Shown here: piece by piece, positions 51,625-60,275 of the stretch
How the letters are laid out: each line of letters opens with the position of its first letter
Numbering within the stretch: position 1 is the first letter of the stretch
Source: Pseudomonas sp. HR96
Lineage (GTDB): Bacteria; Pseudomonadota; Gammaproteobacteria; Pseudomonadales; Pseudomonadaceae
DNA length: 64,000 bases
NCBI RefSeq assembly: GCF_034059295.1
Contig: NZ_CP139141.1
Coordinates: 5,377,001-5,441,000, forward strand
Direction of reading: 5' to 3'
Program-made: the position numbers and the translations under genes
The notes under the pieces: generated by a model
Databases searched by the model: none
What the model was told of the DNA's origin: nothing
What the model saw: only the letters and a program-made list of their open reading frames with translations

Positions 51625-51658
51625 AAAAGGCCGCCGTCATCTCTGACAGCGGCCTTCT
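51625..51658 (-). terminator. Terminator-like hairpin downstream of the permease gene
   Basis: GGCCGCCGTCA TCTC TGACAGCGGCC pairs almost fully; on the minus strand it is followed by TTTTTTG. It fits a terminator for the permease gene, whose stop is at 51679. Confidence 0.8.
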
Positions 51659-51678
51659 CACTCAAGCCTGAACAGCAA

Positions 51679-53073
51679 TCAACGGCTCATCGCCATCGCG
51701 CCGCTCCTGCCCGCCTTGCGGCGGCGGTCCACCACCAGGCCGGCCACGACCACGGCGATGGTCAGCAGGCCCGTGGCGAGAATCTCCACGCGGTGGTCGA
51801 CACGAATCGCCATGATGGTCAGCACCGCCACGATGAACGCGATCACCGCCCAGGTCAGGCCCGGGAACAGCCACATCTTGAAGGCGATCTTCTCACCGTT
51901 GGCCTGGCGCTTGTGGCGCATGCGCAGCTGCGAGATGGCGATCACCAGGTACACCAGCAGGGCGATGGCGCCGGAGCTGGCCAGCAGGAAGTCGAACACC
52001 TCCGCCGGCGCGACATAGTTGGCGAACACCGCCAGGAAGGCCGCGGCGGTCGACAGCAGCACCGCCACCACCGGCGTGCCGGCCTGGGAGGTGCGCTGGG
52101 CCATGGCCGGTGCGTCGCCACGCTTGCTCAACGAGTAGAGCATGCGCGAAGCGGTGTACAGCGCCGAGTTCAGGCAGCTGGTCACGGCAACCAACACCAC
52201 CAGGTCGACGATCAGCTTGGCGTTCGGCACGCCGATCAGGTTCAGCACGGTCTGGTACGAGCCCAGCTGCGGCAGGCGGCTGTCGTTCCACGGCACCAGC
52301 GCCACGACCAGGAAGATCGACACGAGGTAGAACAGGAAAATCCGCCAGATCACCGAGTTGGTGGCCTTGCTGATCTGCTGGCCGGGGTCTTTGGACTCGG
52401 CGGCCGCGATGGTGACGATCTCGGTACCCATGAAAGAGAACATGGTGGTCAGCATGGCCGCGATCACCGCGCCGATGCCGTTGGGCATGAAGCCCTGGGT
52501 GTCGACCACATGGCTGACGCCGCTGACCTGGCTGCCCGGTACGAAGCCGAACACGGCTGCAGCCGCCAGAATGATGAAGGCGACGATGGCGATGACCTTG
52601 ATCAGCGCGAACCAGAACTCGAACTCACCGTAGTTCTTCACGCTGAACAGGTTGGTTGCGGTCAGCACCAGGGTGATCACCAGGGTGAACATCCACACCG
52701 CGATCCCCGGGAACCAGGCGTGCAGGATGCCGGCGGCGGCGTTGGCTTCCAGCGGAATCACCAGCACCCAGAACCACCAGTACAGCCAGCCGATGGTGAA
52801 ACCGGCCCAGTGCCCGATCGCACGGTCGGCGTAGGTGGAGAACGAGCCGGTGTCCGGCGAGGCAACGGCCATCTCGGCCAGCATGCGCATCACCAGCACC
52901 ACCAGGGTGCCAGCAGCGGCGTAGGCCAGCAGCACGGCAGGGCCGGCTTCGGCAATGGCGTGGCCGGAGCCGACGAACAGACCGGCGCCGATCACGCCAG
53001 CAATGGAGAGCATGGTCACGTGGCGCTGCTTGAGGCCCTGACCCAGGTTATTCGATTTATGAGTGCTGCTCAT
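51679..53073 (-). CDS. APC-family amino acid permease, GABA permease-like
   Basis: This 464-residue inner-membrane transporter has twelve predicted helices. The start LGQGLKQRHVTMLSIAGVIG followed by GAGLFVGSG is the amino acid transporter signature, and GWLYWWFWVLVIPLEANAAA and TEIVTIAAAESKDP are close to GabP-type permeases. GABA or a related amino acid is the likely substrate; the exact one is not certain. The start MSSTHKSNNLG at 53073 was preferred because the longer frame has no ribosome site. Two abutting palindromes lie 190-210 bp upstream. Confidence 0.88.
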   Translation of the reverse strand: MSSTHKSNNLGQGLKQRHVTMLSIAGVIGAGLFVGSGHAIAEAGPAVLLAYAAAGTLVVLVMRMLAEMAVASPDTGSFSTYADRAIGHWAGFTIGWLYWWFWVLVIPLEANAAAGILHAWFPGIAVWMFTLVITLVLTATNLFSVKNYGEFEFWFALIKVIAIVAFIILAAAAVFGFVPGSQVSGVSHVVDTQGFMPNGIGAVIAAMLTTMFSFMGTEIVTIAAAESKDPGQQISKATNSVIWRIFLFYLVSIFLVVALVPWNDSRLPQLGSYQTVLNLIGVPNAKLIVDLVVLVAVTSCLNSALYTASRMLYSLSKRGDAPAMAQRTSQAGTPVVAVLLSTAAAFLAVFANYVAPAEVFDFLLASSGAIALLVYLVIAISQLRMRHKRQANGEKIAFKMWLFPGLTWAVIAFIVAVLTIMAIRVDHRVEILATGLLTIAVVVAGLVVDRRRKAGRSGAMAMSR

Positions 53074-53538
53074 ATAGCTACCTTTGCGAGGAAAAGCGTT
53101 CAGTCCGGCAAGGAATCGAGCCTTCGTTCGAAGTACGAAACATCCCGTTGCGAATAATTTACGCAAATATTGCGCCAAAAAGCTTCAGCGGCCCGACGAG
53201 CGCACTGAAATGGGCTGTCGCCCTTTATTACCAACTCCTTGAAAGCAAAAGAATTTAGCTAGCAATTTGCTAATCGGTACCGATCTACCCGAAAATGCAC
53301 GCTTTCCGCGCACCAAAATATTCCACAGGTAACACCCTGGCACAACTTAAGTGCAACCTCAGGGTACAACCCATCTTGCAAATTTCGCCAATTTCTGGCG
53401 CAACCTTCATCTTCTCCGCGCACTCCAAACCTTGCCTTAACGCCGCTCCATTCGCCGCTGTGCGGCCACCCCGGAAGGCCTTAACATGCAGGCATGTCGA
53501 GCCCAATGTCCCCGCCTCGTCGCCTCGGAGCTACACGG
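53074..53538. other. Intergenic region between divergent permease and binding-protein genes
   Basis: These 465 bp are AT-richer than the flanks and hold no credible gene. They contain the two abutting palindromes at 53260-53284. A TGGCAC..TGCA pair near 53337 resembles a sigma54 site, but its GG and GC are 12 nt apart, not 10. Confidence 0.6.
53260..53284. promoter_or_regulatory. Two abutting perfect palindromes, candidate operators
   Basis: TAGCAATTTGCTA (53260-53272) and ATCGGTACCGAT (53273-53284) are each perfectly symmetric and touch end to end. They lie between the divergent permease and binding-protein genes, where a regulator of both would act. The cognate protein is unknown. Confidence 0.5.
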
Positions 53539-54309
53539 ATGCAGAAACCTGTTCGCACACCCCTTGCCCTCTCGGCGATTGCCTTCGCCGCCGCGCTGCT
53601 GTTCAGCCAGGGCGCCAGCGCCGTCGAAAAACTGAAAATGGGCATGGAGGCCGGCCACCCGCCCTTCAATGGCAAAGACGCCAGCGGCCAGGTGGTCGGC
53701 TTCGACGTCGACATCGGCAACGCCCTGTGCGCCAAGATGAAAGTCGAGTGCGAGATCGTCACCGATGACTGGGACACGCTGATCCCGTCGCTGAACAACA
53801 ACCAGTTCAACTTCCTCGTCTCGTCTTTGCCGATTTCCGCCGAGCGCCTGCAGGTGGTCGACTTCACCAACCCCTACTACTCCGACAAGTTGCAGCTGGT
53901 GGCCGCCAAGGACACCAACCTGAGCACCGACATCCCCTCCCTCTCCGGCAAGATCGTCGGCGCCCAGCGCGGCACCGCTGCCGGCAAGTGGCTGCAGGAC
54001 AACCTCACCGACCAATCGGCGGTGATGCTCTTCGACACCCAGGAAGACGCCTACAAACAGCTGGTCAGCGGCGGCCTCGACGCCGTGCTCACCGACAAAT
54101 ACGTCAACTACGAGTGGCTCAAGAGCGACGCCGGCAAGAACTTCGAAACCAAGGGTGATGCCGTGGGCGACGGCGACAAGATCGGCATCGCCGTGCGCAA
54201 GGGCGACCCGCTGCGCGACAAGCTCAACGCCGCGCTGCACGAGCTCATCGTTGATGGCACCTACAAGAAGATCAACGACCGCTACTTCCCCTTCAATATC
54301 CTGCAATGA
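53539..54309 (+). CDS. Amino-acid ABC transporter substrate-binding protein, no transporter nearby
   Basis: This 256-residue periplasmic protein has signal peptide LALSAIAFAAALLFSQGASA and the SBP_bac_3 segments MGMEAGHPPFNGKDASGQVV, GFDVDIGNALCAKMKVECE, VDFTNPYYSDKLQLVA and GAQRGTAAGKWLQ. These are typical of basic or polar amino acid binders (ArgT/HisJ group). The start MQKPVRTPLAL at 53539 was chosen; an upstream ATG adds a non-signal-like tail. Its stop overlaps the next gene's start (ATGA). No permease or ATPase genes are present beside it. Confidence 0.88.
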   Translation: MQKPVRTPLALSAIAFAAALLFSQGASAVEKLKMGMEAGHPPFNGKDASGQVVGFDVDIGNALCAKMKVECEIVTDDWDTLIPSLNNNQFNFLVSSLPISAERLQVVDFTNPYYSDKLQLVAAKDTNLSTDIPSLSGKIVGAQRGTAAGKWLQDNLTDQSAVMLFDTQEDAYKQLVSGGLDAVLTDKYVNYEWLKSDAGKNFETKGDAVGDGDKIGIAVRKGDPLRDKLNAALHELIVDGTYKKINDRYFPFNILQ

Positions 54310-55550
54310 CCGCAGCCGGCATCCTCGCGGGCGAGCAGCTGCTGGCCCGCTTCCACGCCCTCGATCGCTTCCTGCTGCAACACCAGGCGCTGTGGCGGCC
54401 GCGGCCCTTCATGCAGCTGCAGTTGCCCTGGGAGCGCGAGCATCCGCAGCTGGCGGATTGGCTGCGCGGGCGCAGCGTCGAGCAGGCCGACCAGGCCCAG
54501 CAACAGCCCTACGCCCTGGCCGCGCCGGCGCCTTATCCACAGCTGGCAACAGCGGCGGCGCAGCTGGCCGAGGTCGGGCCGTTATCCACAACCCCACTGC
54601 ACCCTGCGGCGCAACGGCTGGACGTCGACGTGCCCGGGCGCAAATGGCAACAGATCGAAGCCTTCGGCAGTTGCCTGCATGTGGCTGACCCCACCCGCCA
54701 CTGGCTGGACTGGTGCGCCGGCAAAGGCCACCTCGGCCGCCGCCTGCTCGCCCCCGGCCAGCGCCTGACCTGCCTGGAACACGACCCCGCCCTGGTCGCC
54801 AGCGGCCAGGCCCTCAGCCAACACCACCAGCTGGACGCAACCCACGTGCAGCAGGACGTCATGGCCGCCGCCCTGCAGCTCGACCCCAGCCACACCCCTG
54901 TCGCACTGCACGCCTGCGGCGACCTCCACGTGCGCCTCATCCAGCTGGCCAGCGCCGCCGGCTGCACGCACCTGGCCATCGCCCCGTGCTGCTACAACCG
55001 CATCGCCAGCCCGCACTACCAACCCCTCAGCCAACCGGCGCGCGCCTCGCTGTTAACGCTGGACCTGCACGACCTCAGCCTGCCCGCCACCGAAACCGTC
55101 ACTGCTGGCGCCCGCGTGCGCCGCCAACGCGACCAGTCCATGGCCCGCCGCCTGGCCTTCGACCTGCTGCAACGCCAGCTGCGCAGCTGCGACCAATACC
55201 TACCGACCCCGTCGCTGCCGAGCCTCTGGCTCGACAAACCCTTCGCCGACTATTGCCGCCATCTGGCCGCCCTCAAAGACCTGCCACCGCCCGGCCAGCA
55301 GGATTGGGCGGCGCTGGAACAAGCAGGAATCAAAAGGCTGGCCCAGGTGCGCAACCTCGAGCTGCTGCGCAACCTGTTCCGCCGCCCATTGGAGCTGTGG
55401 CTGGCGCTAGATCGTGGCTTGATGTTGCAGGAAAACGGCTACGACGTAGAGCTCGGCACCTTCTGCCCCATCACACTCACCCCCCGCAACCTGATGCTCC
55501 GCGCCAACCGCCAGCCTGTGGATAACTCTGTGGGCAGTTCTCCGGCATAA
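54306..55550 (+). CDS. Methyltransferase-domain protein (GSTCD/Methyltransf_32 type)
   Basis: This 414-residue protein has a SAM-binding Rossmann core beginning WLDWCAGKGHLGRRLLAPGQ (about 135-155), then LEHDPALVASGQAL, VALHACGDLHVRLIQLA and IAPCCYN, the Methyltransf_32 pattern. The N-terminal 120 residues and the Leu/Arg-rich C-terminal part are less typical. The substrate is unknown, perhaps RNA. It overlaps the binding-protein gene by 4 nt. The region is very GC-rich, which keeps several wrong frames open. Confidence 0.82.
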   Translation: MTAAGILAGEQLLARFHALDRFLLQHQALWRPRPFMQLQLPWEREHPQLADWLRGRSVEQADQAQQQPYALAAPAPYPQLATAAAQLAEVGPLSTTPLHPAAQRLDVDVPGRKWQQIEAFGSCLHVADPTRHWLDWCAGKGHLGRRLLAPGQRLTCLEHDPALVASGQALSQHHQLDATHVQQDVMAAALQLDPSHTPVALHACGDLHVRLIQLASAAGCTHLAIAPCCYNRIASPHYQPLSQPARASLLTLDLHDLSLPATETVTAGARVRRQRDQSMARRLAFDLLQRQLRSCDQYLPTPSLPSLWLDKPFADYCRHLAALKDLPPPGQQDWAALEQAGIKRLAQVRNLELLRNLFRRPLELWLALDRGLMLQENGYDVELGTFCPITLTPRNLMLRANRQPVDNSVGSSPA

Positions 55551-55751
55551 GCCGAGAAAACGGGGCCCAAAGATGAAAACAGCCCCTGGTCATTTTTTGT
55601 TCATATTTTAAAGTGCTGGAAAAACAGCAGGTTGGAGCGAAGGTGAGAATTGCTCACAATTTCATCATTTGGGGGATATTGCTCAAGACCAATTGTGCAT
55701 AAGCGCCAAGGACGGGGGCTGCGGCGGGGTGAGAAATATGCAGATCGGGGG

Positions 55752-55779
55752 TTTACTCGGGTGGGTGAATGGCTATAAT
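55752..55779 (+). promoter_or_regulatory. Promoter of tRNA-Thr
   Basis: TTTACT and a perfect TATAAT are spaced 16 bp and end 14 bp before the tRNA. Confidence 0.75.
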
Positions 55780-55793
55780 CAGCGCCCTCACAT

Positions 55794-55869
<76 letters not shown>

Positions 55870-55912
55870 TATGAGGTTCCAGAGATTTTTTTATTATCTC
55901 TGGGGCTGTTGG

Positions 55913-55944
55913 GAAAACCCGCCTTTTGGCGGGTTTTTTCGTTT
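55913..55944 (+). terminator. Terminator of tRNA-Thr
   Basis: AAAACCCGCC TTTT GGCGGGTTTTTT follows an earlier weak stem CCAGAGAT/ATCTCTGG at about 55879-55903. Confidence 0.92.
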
Positions 55945-57089
55945 CTGGGGGGCCTGATTATTCGATGGCGGGTGTAAGTGCTCAGTCGCTGGTTCGAGTC
56001 CGGGCCGTGCAGATCGGAATTGAAGGCTTCGGCTGAGGACTACATTTCAGTCTCGGTAACGCTTCCGCCACCTTGCCGATTCTGACGTTGACTCTGCCTC
56101 TGATCCCTGTAGGACCGAGCTTGCTCGGGAACCCCTTCACCCAACGAGCCTGCAAATCCCGCAACGGTTGATTAGGGGCAGACAGTTGACTCCATTTGCT
56201 TATGCGCCTCGGCCCTGAATGACCCCCACCGCTGTCAAACCACCCCTTGCGCTCCAAAAGCCACGCACGTCGGCACATTCATCCACCGTCCAAATGTGGG
56301 AGTGGGCAAAGCCCACGAGAGGCCGCTAGGCCGGCCTGGTGCCTTGAAGAAATATGGCTTGCGCGCCTGATGGGCTGTGGAAAACTCGACATTGCCCAAG
56401 TTGAGCGTTATCCACAGGCGCTAAATTATCCCACCCAGGCCGGAGGACGACACTTGTCCACAGGCGTGACTACGAGCCTAGTCGCGTTGGCGACGTGGCC
56501 CGGAAGCTGGGAGGTCATGTCCCTCGTGCAGCGGATCATTCCAAGTACGATTTCGCGTCTGGTAGCTCGTACGGTCACTACCCATGTGATGGATGCCTAC
56601 TCAACATCGTTGCCCCTGCGGCAACCACCCTACCCTTCTCCCAGCAGCAACCTACCCGATTGCACATTTCGTGTGCGCGAATCCTTTGCCCGTCTCTTTC
56701 TACAAGCTAGAGACGGGCGCTCAAACCACTGATGCAGCCCATATAGAACGTGGCTTTGCCGCAATCCTCCTCATGACAGTCGGCGTGACAAACACCGAAG
56801 TCATCAGCAACAGCGATTTGGACGATGGTGCCGCAGACCATGGATTGGACTGCGGTAAGCCTGCAGTCAGGCATGCCCCTACTACATAGCTACCTTCGCT
56901 CGTCTCAAGACCTCGTGGCGTTGGTCCTCAGCCGTTACTGCTTCCACCAGCCCACCGGAGGAGGCCAGATCATGAGATAGCCATGCTCCCAATCGCAGGG
57001 AGCCGTGCGTCGAAGGTTGGCGCATGCTCCTTTGTAGCAAGGCGTTGCAGATCGTTGAAAACCGTGATCAAATGCATCACGATCTTCGG
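55945..57089. other. Gene-poor accessory stretch after tRNA-Thr
   Basis: About 1.1 kb holds only short frames without recognisable domains, ribosome sites or consistent codon use. It contains a REP element, a REP-like TAGGACCGAGCTTGCTCGGG near 56110, a T-arm-like piece GGTTCGAGTCCGGGCC near 55992 and repeated TTATCCACAG words near 56408. The base composition is less GC-biased than the core genes. It looks like decayed or imported DNA. Confidence 0.55.
56295..56336. repeat. Variant REP element
   Basis: TGTGGGAGTGGGCAAAGCCC followed by ACGAGAGGCCGCTAGGCCGG is the REP family with a compensating pair change (GTGGGC/GCCCAC) that keeps the stem. Confidence 0.7.
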
Positions 57090-57368
57090 ATGATAAAGAG
57101 CTTTCAACACAAAGGTCTCAAGCTTTTTTACGAGACCGGGTCAACCCGCGGTATCCGGGCAGATCATGCCAAACGGCTCGCGCGCGCCCTGCATTTTCTG
57201 GATCGTGCGGCGTCCCCTGGCGACGTAGACATTCCCGGTTGGAGATTGCATCCGCTCAAGGGGGATCTGGCGCAATATTGGTCCATCACCATCAGCGGGA
57301 GCTGGCGTGTAATTTTCCGGTTCGACGATAGCGATGTTGAACTGATTAATTATCTGGATTACCACTGA
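57090..57368 (+). CDS. higB: HigB toxin (RelE superfamily mRNA interferase)
   Basis: This 92-residue protein has the HigB pattern: MIKSFQHKGLKLFYETGSTR at the start, HAKRLARALHFLD in the middle, then GWRLHPLKGDLAQYWSITIS and GSWRVIFRF. HigB cuts mRNA on the ribosome. The ATG at 57090 gives the usual length. It is followed by higA after 10 bp, the toxin-first order typical of higBA. Confidence 0.95.
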   Translation: MIKSFQHKGLKLFYETGSTRGIRADHAKRLARALHFLDRAASPGDVDIPGWRLHPLKGDLAQYWSITISGSWRVIFRFDDSDVELINYLDYH

Positions 57369-57378
57369 GGCGCACCTA

Positions 57379-57681
57379 ATGACTATGTTCAACCCACCAC
57401 ATCCCGGTGAAACTTTGCTGGAAGACGTGCTGCCTGCCCTTGATATCAAGATTGCAGAGTTTGCTCGCCGCCTCGGCTACGCGAGAGAAACGTTGTCACG
57501 GATCCTGCATGGACACGCACCCATCAGTCCTGATCTGGCTGTTCGGCTTGAGCGGGCCGGTATTGGGAATGCCCGCACGTGGCTGGCCGTTCAGGCTGAC
57601 TGGGATCTTTGGCAAGCGGAGCGAAGAGAACAGCCCGTTATCCACAGATTCGCGGAGATTGAGCAGAGCAGAACGGACTAG
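57379..57681 (+). CDS. higA: HigA antitoxin (XRE-type helix-turn-helix)
   Basis: This 100-residue HigA protein has NPPHPGETLLEDVLPAL, the HTH region EFARRLGYARETLSRILHGH, and ISPDLAVRLERAGIGNARTW, the standard HigA signature. It neutralises HigB and represses the operon. The module lies in the accessory stretch beside tRNA-Thr, consistent with arrival by transfer. Confidence 0.95.
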   Translation: MTMFNPPHPGETLLEDVLPALDIKIAEFARRLGYARETLSRILHGHAPISPDLAVRLERAGIGNARTWLAVQADWDLWQAERREQPVIHRFAEIEQSRTD

Positions 57682-57784
57682 GAGGGTGATCAATCAGGCG
57701 TGCACTCACTAAGCAAGTCTTAGTAGTCCTTCGAAGCAAAGACGGTAGCCTTGAGCTTCGTCCGACCTTCAAGGACCGACCAAA

Positions 57785-58093
57785 ATGCCTATCAATGCCA
57801 GCACTCACCGCCTGCAACGCAGCCTGCAATCGCACGCAACTCAAGCTTGCTTGCCAGAGCTCGAGATGATCCATGAATGGGAACGGGAGGTCTCTCAGAT
57901 CTTCGAATCTCTCGCGGCACTGACCTATGGCGTCCAGGATCTGGGCGAAGTCAGTGCCGGGATCGCCTTGTTCAACCAACTCCTGGACGCTTCGGAAGCT
58001 AACTGCCTGAGCGCGGATCAGATTCGTTCGCTGCTGATGCCGCTGCAAATCAAGCTTGAGGCTGGGGTCGAGCAGGTACGGAATGCGCTTTAG
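57785..58093 (+). CDS. Uncharacterised small helical protein
   Basis: This 102-residue soluble protein has no signal or membrane segment and is predicted largely helical (LPELEMIHEWEREVSQIFES, DQIRSLLMPLQIKLEAGVEQ). I do not recognise a family. Codon use looks coding, and the frame is clean, but the ribosome site (GACCGACCAAA) is weak. It lies 100 bp after higA and before the repeat-protein array. Confidence 0.6.
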   Translation: MPINASTHRLQRSLQSHATQACLPELEMIHEWEREVSQIFESLAALTYGVQDLGEVSAGIALFNQLLDASEANCLSADQIRSLLMPLQIKLEAGVEQVRNAL

Positions 58094-58428
58094 ACATGTC
58101 GCAGGCAACAGGGTCGGCCTGCAAAAGCTGGTTCGTGAGCATTACAGTGGATTGCGCTGATGCCTTCCTGAGCAAGCTCGGCCCTACAGGACCTGATGAA
58201 GGCTGCAGAGTCTTTCCGCATTTCCGCGTCCAGGGGATAAATGTGCGTCAGGCGTGAACCGGTCGCTTGCGCTCCGTATCGCGGGCTCTGCCCGCTCCTC
58301 CTTTTTCGACCGTGGCCAGCCATCATTTGCGGCGATACCTACAATCATCCCAATGAAATTCTCAAAAAAACCTCGGGGCGTAGACTTGCCACATACCCCA
58401 AACAAACCAGGTTACGGAGAACTTCATC
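58094..58428. other. Leader region of the first repeat-protein gene
   Basis: These 335 bp include a short TGAGCAAGCTCGGCCCTACAGG REP-like piece, the CGCGGGCTCTGCCCGCTCC REP (about 58279-58297), a single AGCC and then the 107-nt leader (58322-58428) shared by all five repeat-protein genes. No gene is seen. Confidence 0.6.
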
Positions 58429-58953
58429 ATGAAAGGCCAAATCATCCTCAGCATCGCTTTCTCGGTACTCGCAGCCAATGCATTCGCGCAGCCACTGACT
58501 CAATCGGTTGTTCAGCATCAAGCTTCGCAAGGTGTCGTGAAGCAGTTGATGGCTGAAGGCGGTTCTGATCGGGTTCTGCATCGTTTGGCTCAGGATGGTT
58601 CGGATCGCACCATGAATCGGGTTGCTCAGGACGGTTCGGACCGCACCATGAACCGTGTTGCACAAGACGGCTCGGATCGCACCATGAACCGTGTTGCACA
58701 GGACGGCTCGGACCGCACCATCAACCGTGTTGCACAGGACGGTTCGGACCGCACCATGAATCGCGTTGCACAGGATGGTTCGGACCGCACCATGAACCGT
58801 GTTGCCCAAGATGGCTCCGACCGCACCCTGGTCCGCGTCGCTCAAGACGGCTCGGACCGCGCTCTGAACCGCGTTGCCCAAGATGGCTCTGACCGCACCC
58901 TGGTCCGCGTTGCCCAAGACGGCTCCGACCACGTGCTGAACAACCGCGTATGA
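58429..58953 (+). CDS. Secreted 12-residue-repeat protein A (10 repeats)
   Basis: This 174-residue protein has a signal peptide with predicted cleavage at AFA-QP (about residue 20), a 30-residue constant region (QPLTQSVVQHQASQGVVKQL, MAEGGSDRVLHRL) and ten 12-residue repeats AQDGSDRTMNRV. Variation is confined to the TMN triplet (TIN, TLV, ALN), and the protein ends HVLNNRV. There are no cysteines, membrane helices or enzymatic motifs. The mature chain should be extracellular or periplasmic; the charge is balanced (two Asp, two Arg per repeat). Proteins with GSDR-type repeats occur in other pseudomonads, sometimes labelled 'phage infection protein' (weak memory). GGAG precedes the ATG. Gene B is nearly identical apart from repeat number. 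Confidence 0.85.
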   Translation: MKGQIILSIAFSVLAANAFAQPLTQSVVQHQASQGVVKQLMAEGGSDRVLHRLAQDGSDRTMNRVAQDGSDRTMNRVAQDGSDRTMNRVAQDGSDRTINRVAQDGSDRTMNRVAQDGSDRTMNRVAQDGSDRTLVRVAQDGSDRALNRVAQDGSDRTLVRVAQDGSDHVLNNRV

Positions 58954-58983
58954 GTCAGTGCCTCAGCAGTATTCATGGCAAAC

Positions 58984-59018
58984 AGAAAGCCCACCTCAAG
59001 CAGGTGGGCTTTTTGTTT
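58984..59018 (+). terminator. Terminator of repeat gene A
   Basis: AAAGCCCACCT CAAGC AGGTGGGCTTTTTG; the same hairpin follows all five repeat genes. Confidence 0.9.
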
Positions 59019-59280
59019 GGGCGAAGCTGGAAAACCGTGTCGTCTGTTTCGCGAGCAAGCTCGTTCCTTCGGGATTGGCGTTAGGCGTCGAGAGATGCAT
59101 CAAGCTGAAACCGGTCGCTTGCGCTCCCTATCGCGGGCTCTGCCCACTCCTACATTTTCGACCGTGACCAGCCATCATTTGCGGCGATACCCACAATCAT
59201 CCCAATGAAATTCTCAAAAAAACCTCGGGGCGTAGACTTGCTACATACCCCAAACAAACCAGGTTACGGAGAACTTCATC

Positions 59281-59949
59281 ATGAAAAGCCAACTCATCCT
59301 CAGCATCGCTTTCTCGGTACTCGCAGCCAATGCATTCGCGCAGCCACTGACTCAATCGGTTGTTCAGCATCAAGCTTCGCAGGGTGTCGTGAAGCAGTTG
59401 ATGGCTGAAGGCGGTTCTGATCGGGTTCTGCATCGTTTGGCTCAGGATGGTTCGGATCGGACTATGAATCGGGTTGCTCAGGACGGTTCGGACCGCACCA
59501 TGAACCGTGTTGCACAAGACGGCTCGGATCGCACCATGAACCGTGTTGCACAGGACGGCTCGGACCGCACCATCAACCGTGTTGCACAGGACGGTTCGGA
59601 CCGCACCATGAATCGCGTTGCACAGGATGGTTCGGACCGCACCATGAACCGTGTTGCACAAGACGGCTCGGATCGCACCATGAACCGTGTTGCACAGGAC
59701 GGCTCGGACCGCACCATCAACCGTGTTGCACAGGACGGTTCGGACCGCACCATGAATCGCGTTGCACAGGATGGTTCGGACCGCACCATGAACCGTGTTG
59801 CCCAAGATGGCTCCGACCGCACCCTGGTCCGCGTCGCTCAAGACGGCTCGGACCGCGCTCTGAACCGCGTTGCCCAAGATGGCTCTGACCGCACCCTGGT
59901 CCGCGTTGCCCAAGACGGCTCCGACCACGTGCTGAACAACCGCGTGTGA
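59281..59949 (+). CDS. Secreted 12-residue-repeat protein B (14 repeats)
   Basis: At 222 residues this is the longest paralogue, with the same signal peptide and constant region as A and fourteen AQDGSDR repeats. The last repeats and the C-terminus are identical to those of A. The difference from A is essentially four extra repeats (144 nt), apparently a duplicated internal block (the series TMN, TMN, TIN, TMN, TMN recurs). The unit including upstream and downstream DNA is nearly identical to A's, so A and B are a recent tandem duplication. Function is unknown. Confidence 0.85.
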   Translation: MKSQLILSIAFSVLAANAFAQPLTQSVVQHQASQGVVKQLMAEGGSDRVLHRLAQDGSDRTMNRVAQDGSDRTMNRVAQDGSDRTMNRVAQDGSDRTINRVAQDGSDRTMNRVAQDGSDRTMNRVAQDGSDRTMNRVAQDGSDRTINRVAQDGSDRTMNRVAQDGSDRTMNRVAQDGSDRTLVRVAQDGSDRALNRVAQDGSDRTLVRVAQDGSDHVLNNRV

Positions 59950-59980
59950 GTCAGTGCCTCAGCAGTATTCATGGCAAACA

Positions 59981-60014
59981 GAAAGCCCACCTCAAGCAGG
60001 TGGGCTTTTTGTTT
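59981..60014 (+). terminator. Terminator of repeat gene B
   Basis: AAAGCCCACCT CAAGC AGGTGGGCTTTTTG, identical to that of gene A. Confidence 0.9.
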
Positions 60015-60275
60015 GGGCGAAGCTGGAAAACCGTGTCGTCTGTTTCGCGAGCAAGCTCGTTCCTTCGGGATTGGCGTTAGGCGTCGAGAGATGCATCAAG
60101 CTGAAACCGGTCGCTTGCGCTCCCTATCGCGGGCTCTGCCCACTCCTACATTTTCGACCGTGACCAGCCATCATTTGCGGCGATACCCACAATCATCCCA
60201 ATGAAATTCTCAAAAAAACCTCGGGCGTAGACTTGCTACATACCCCAAACAAACCAGGTTACGGAGAACTTCATC

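Noticed and set aside
53337..53354. Sigma54-like TGGCACAACTTAAGTGCA
   Set aside because: GG and GC are 12 nt apart rather than 10, so the spacing does not fit RpoN.
55985..56015. Partial tRNA-like sequence GGTTCGAGTCCGGGCC
   Set aside because: Only a T-arm-like piece is present; no acceptor, D or anticodon stems can be built around it.
55982..56278. 98-codon minus-strand frame
   Set aside because: It overlaps REP-like sequence and reads as low-information peptide with many Arg and Pro.
56247..56889. Open frames in the stretch after tRNA-Thr
   Set aside because: No recognisable domains, no ribosome sites and competing frames of similar length, so I do not call genes here.
58600..58950. CRISPR-like appearance of 36-nt repeats
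   Set aside because: The repeats are contiguous with no spacers, are in frame and code for a constant peptide.
59197..59928. Antisense open frames through the repeat genes (period 12 residues)
   Set aside because: A 36-nt repeat without stops in one antisense frame keeps that frame open in every copy; there is no signal, ribosome site or independent conservation.
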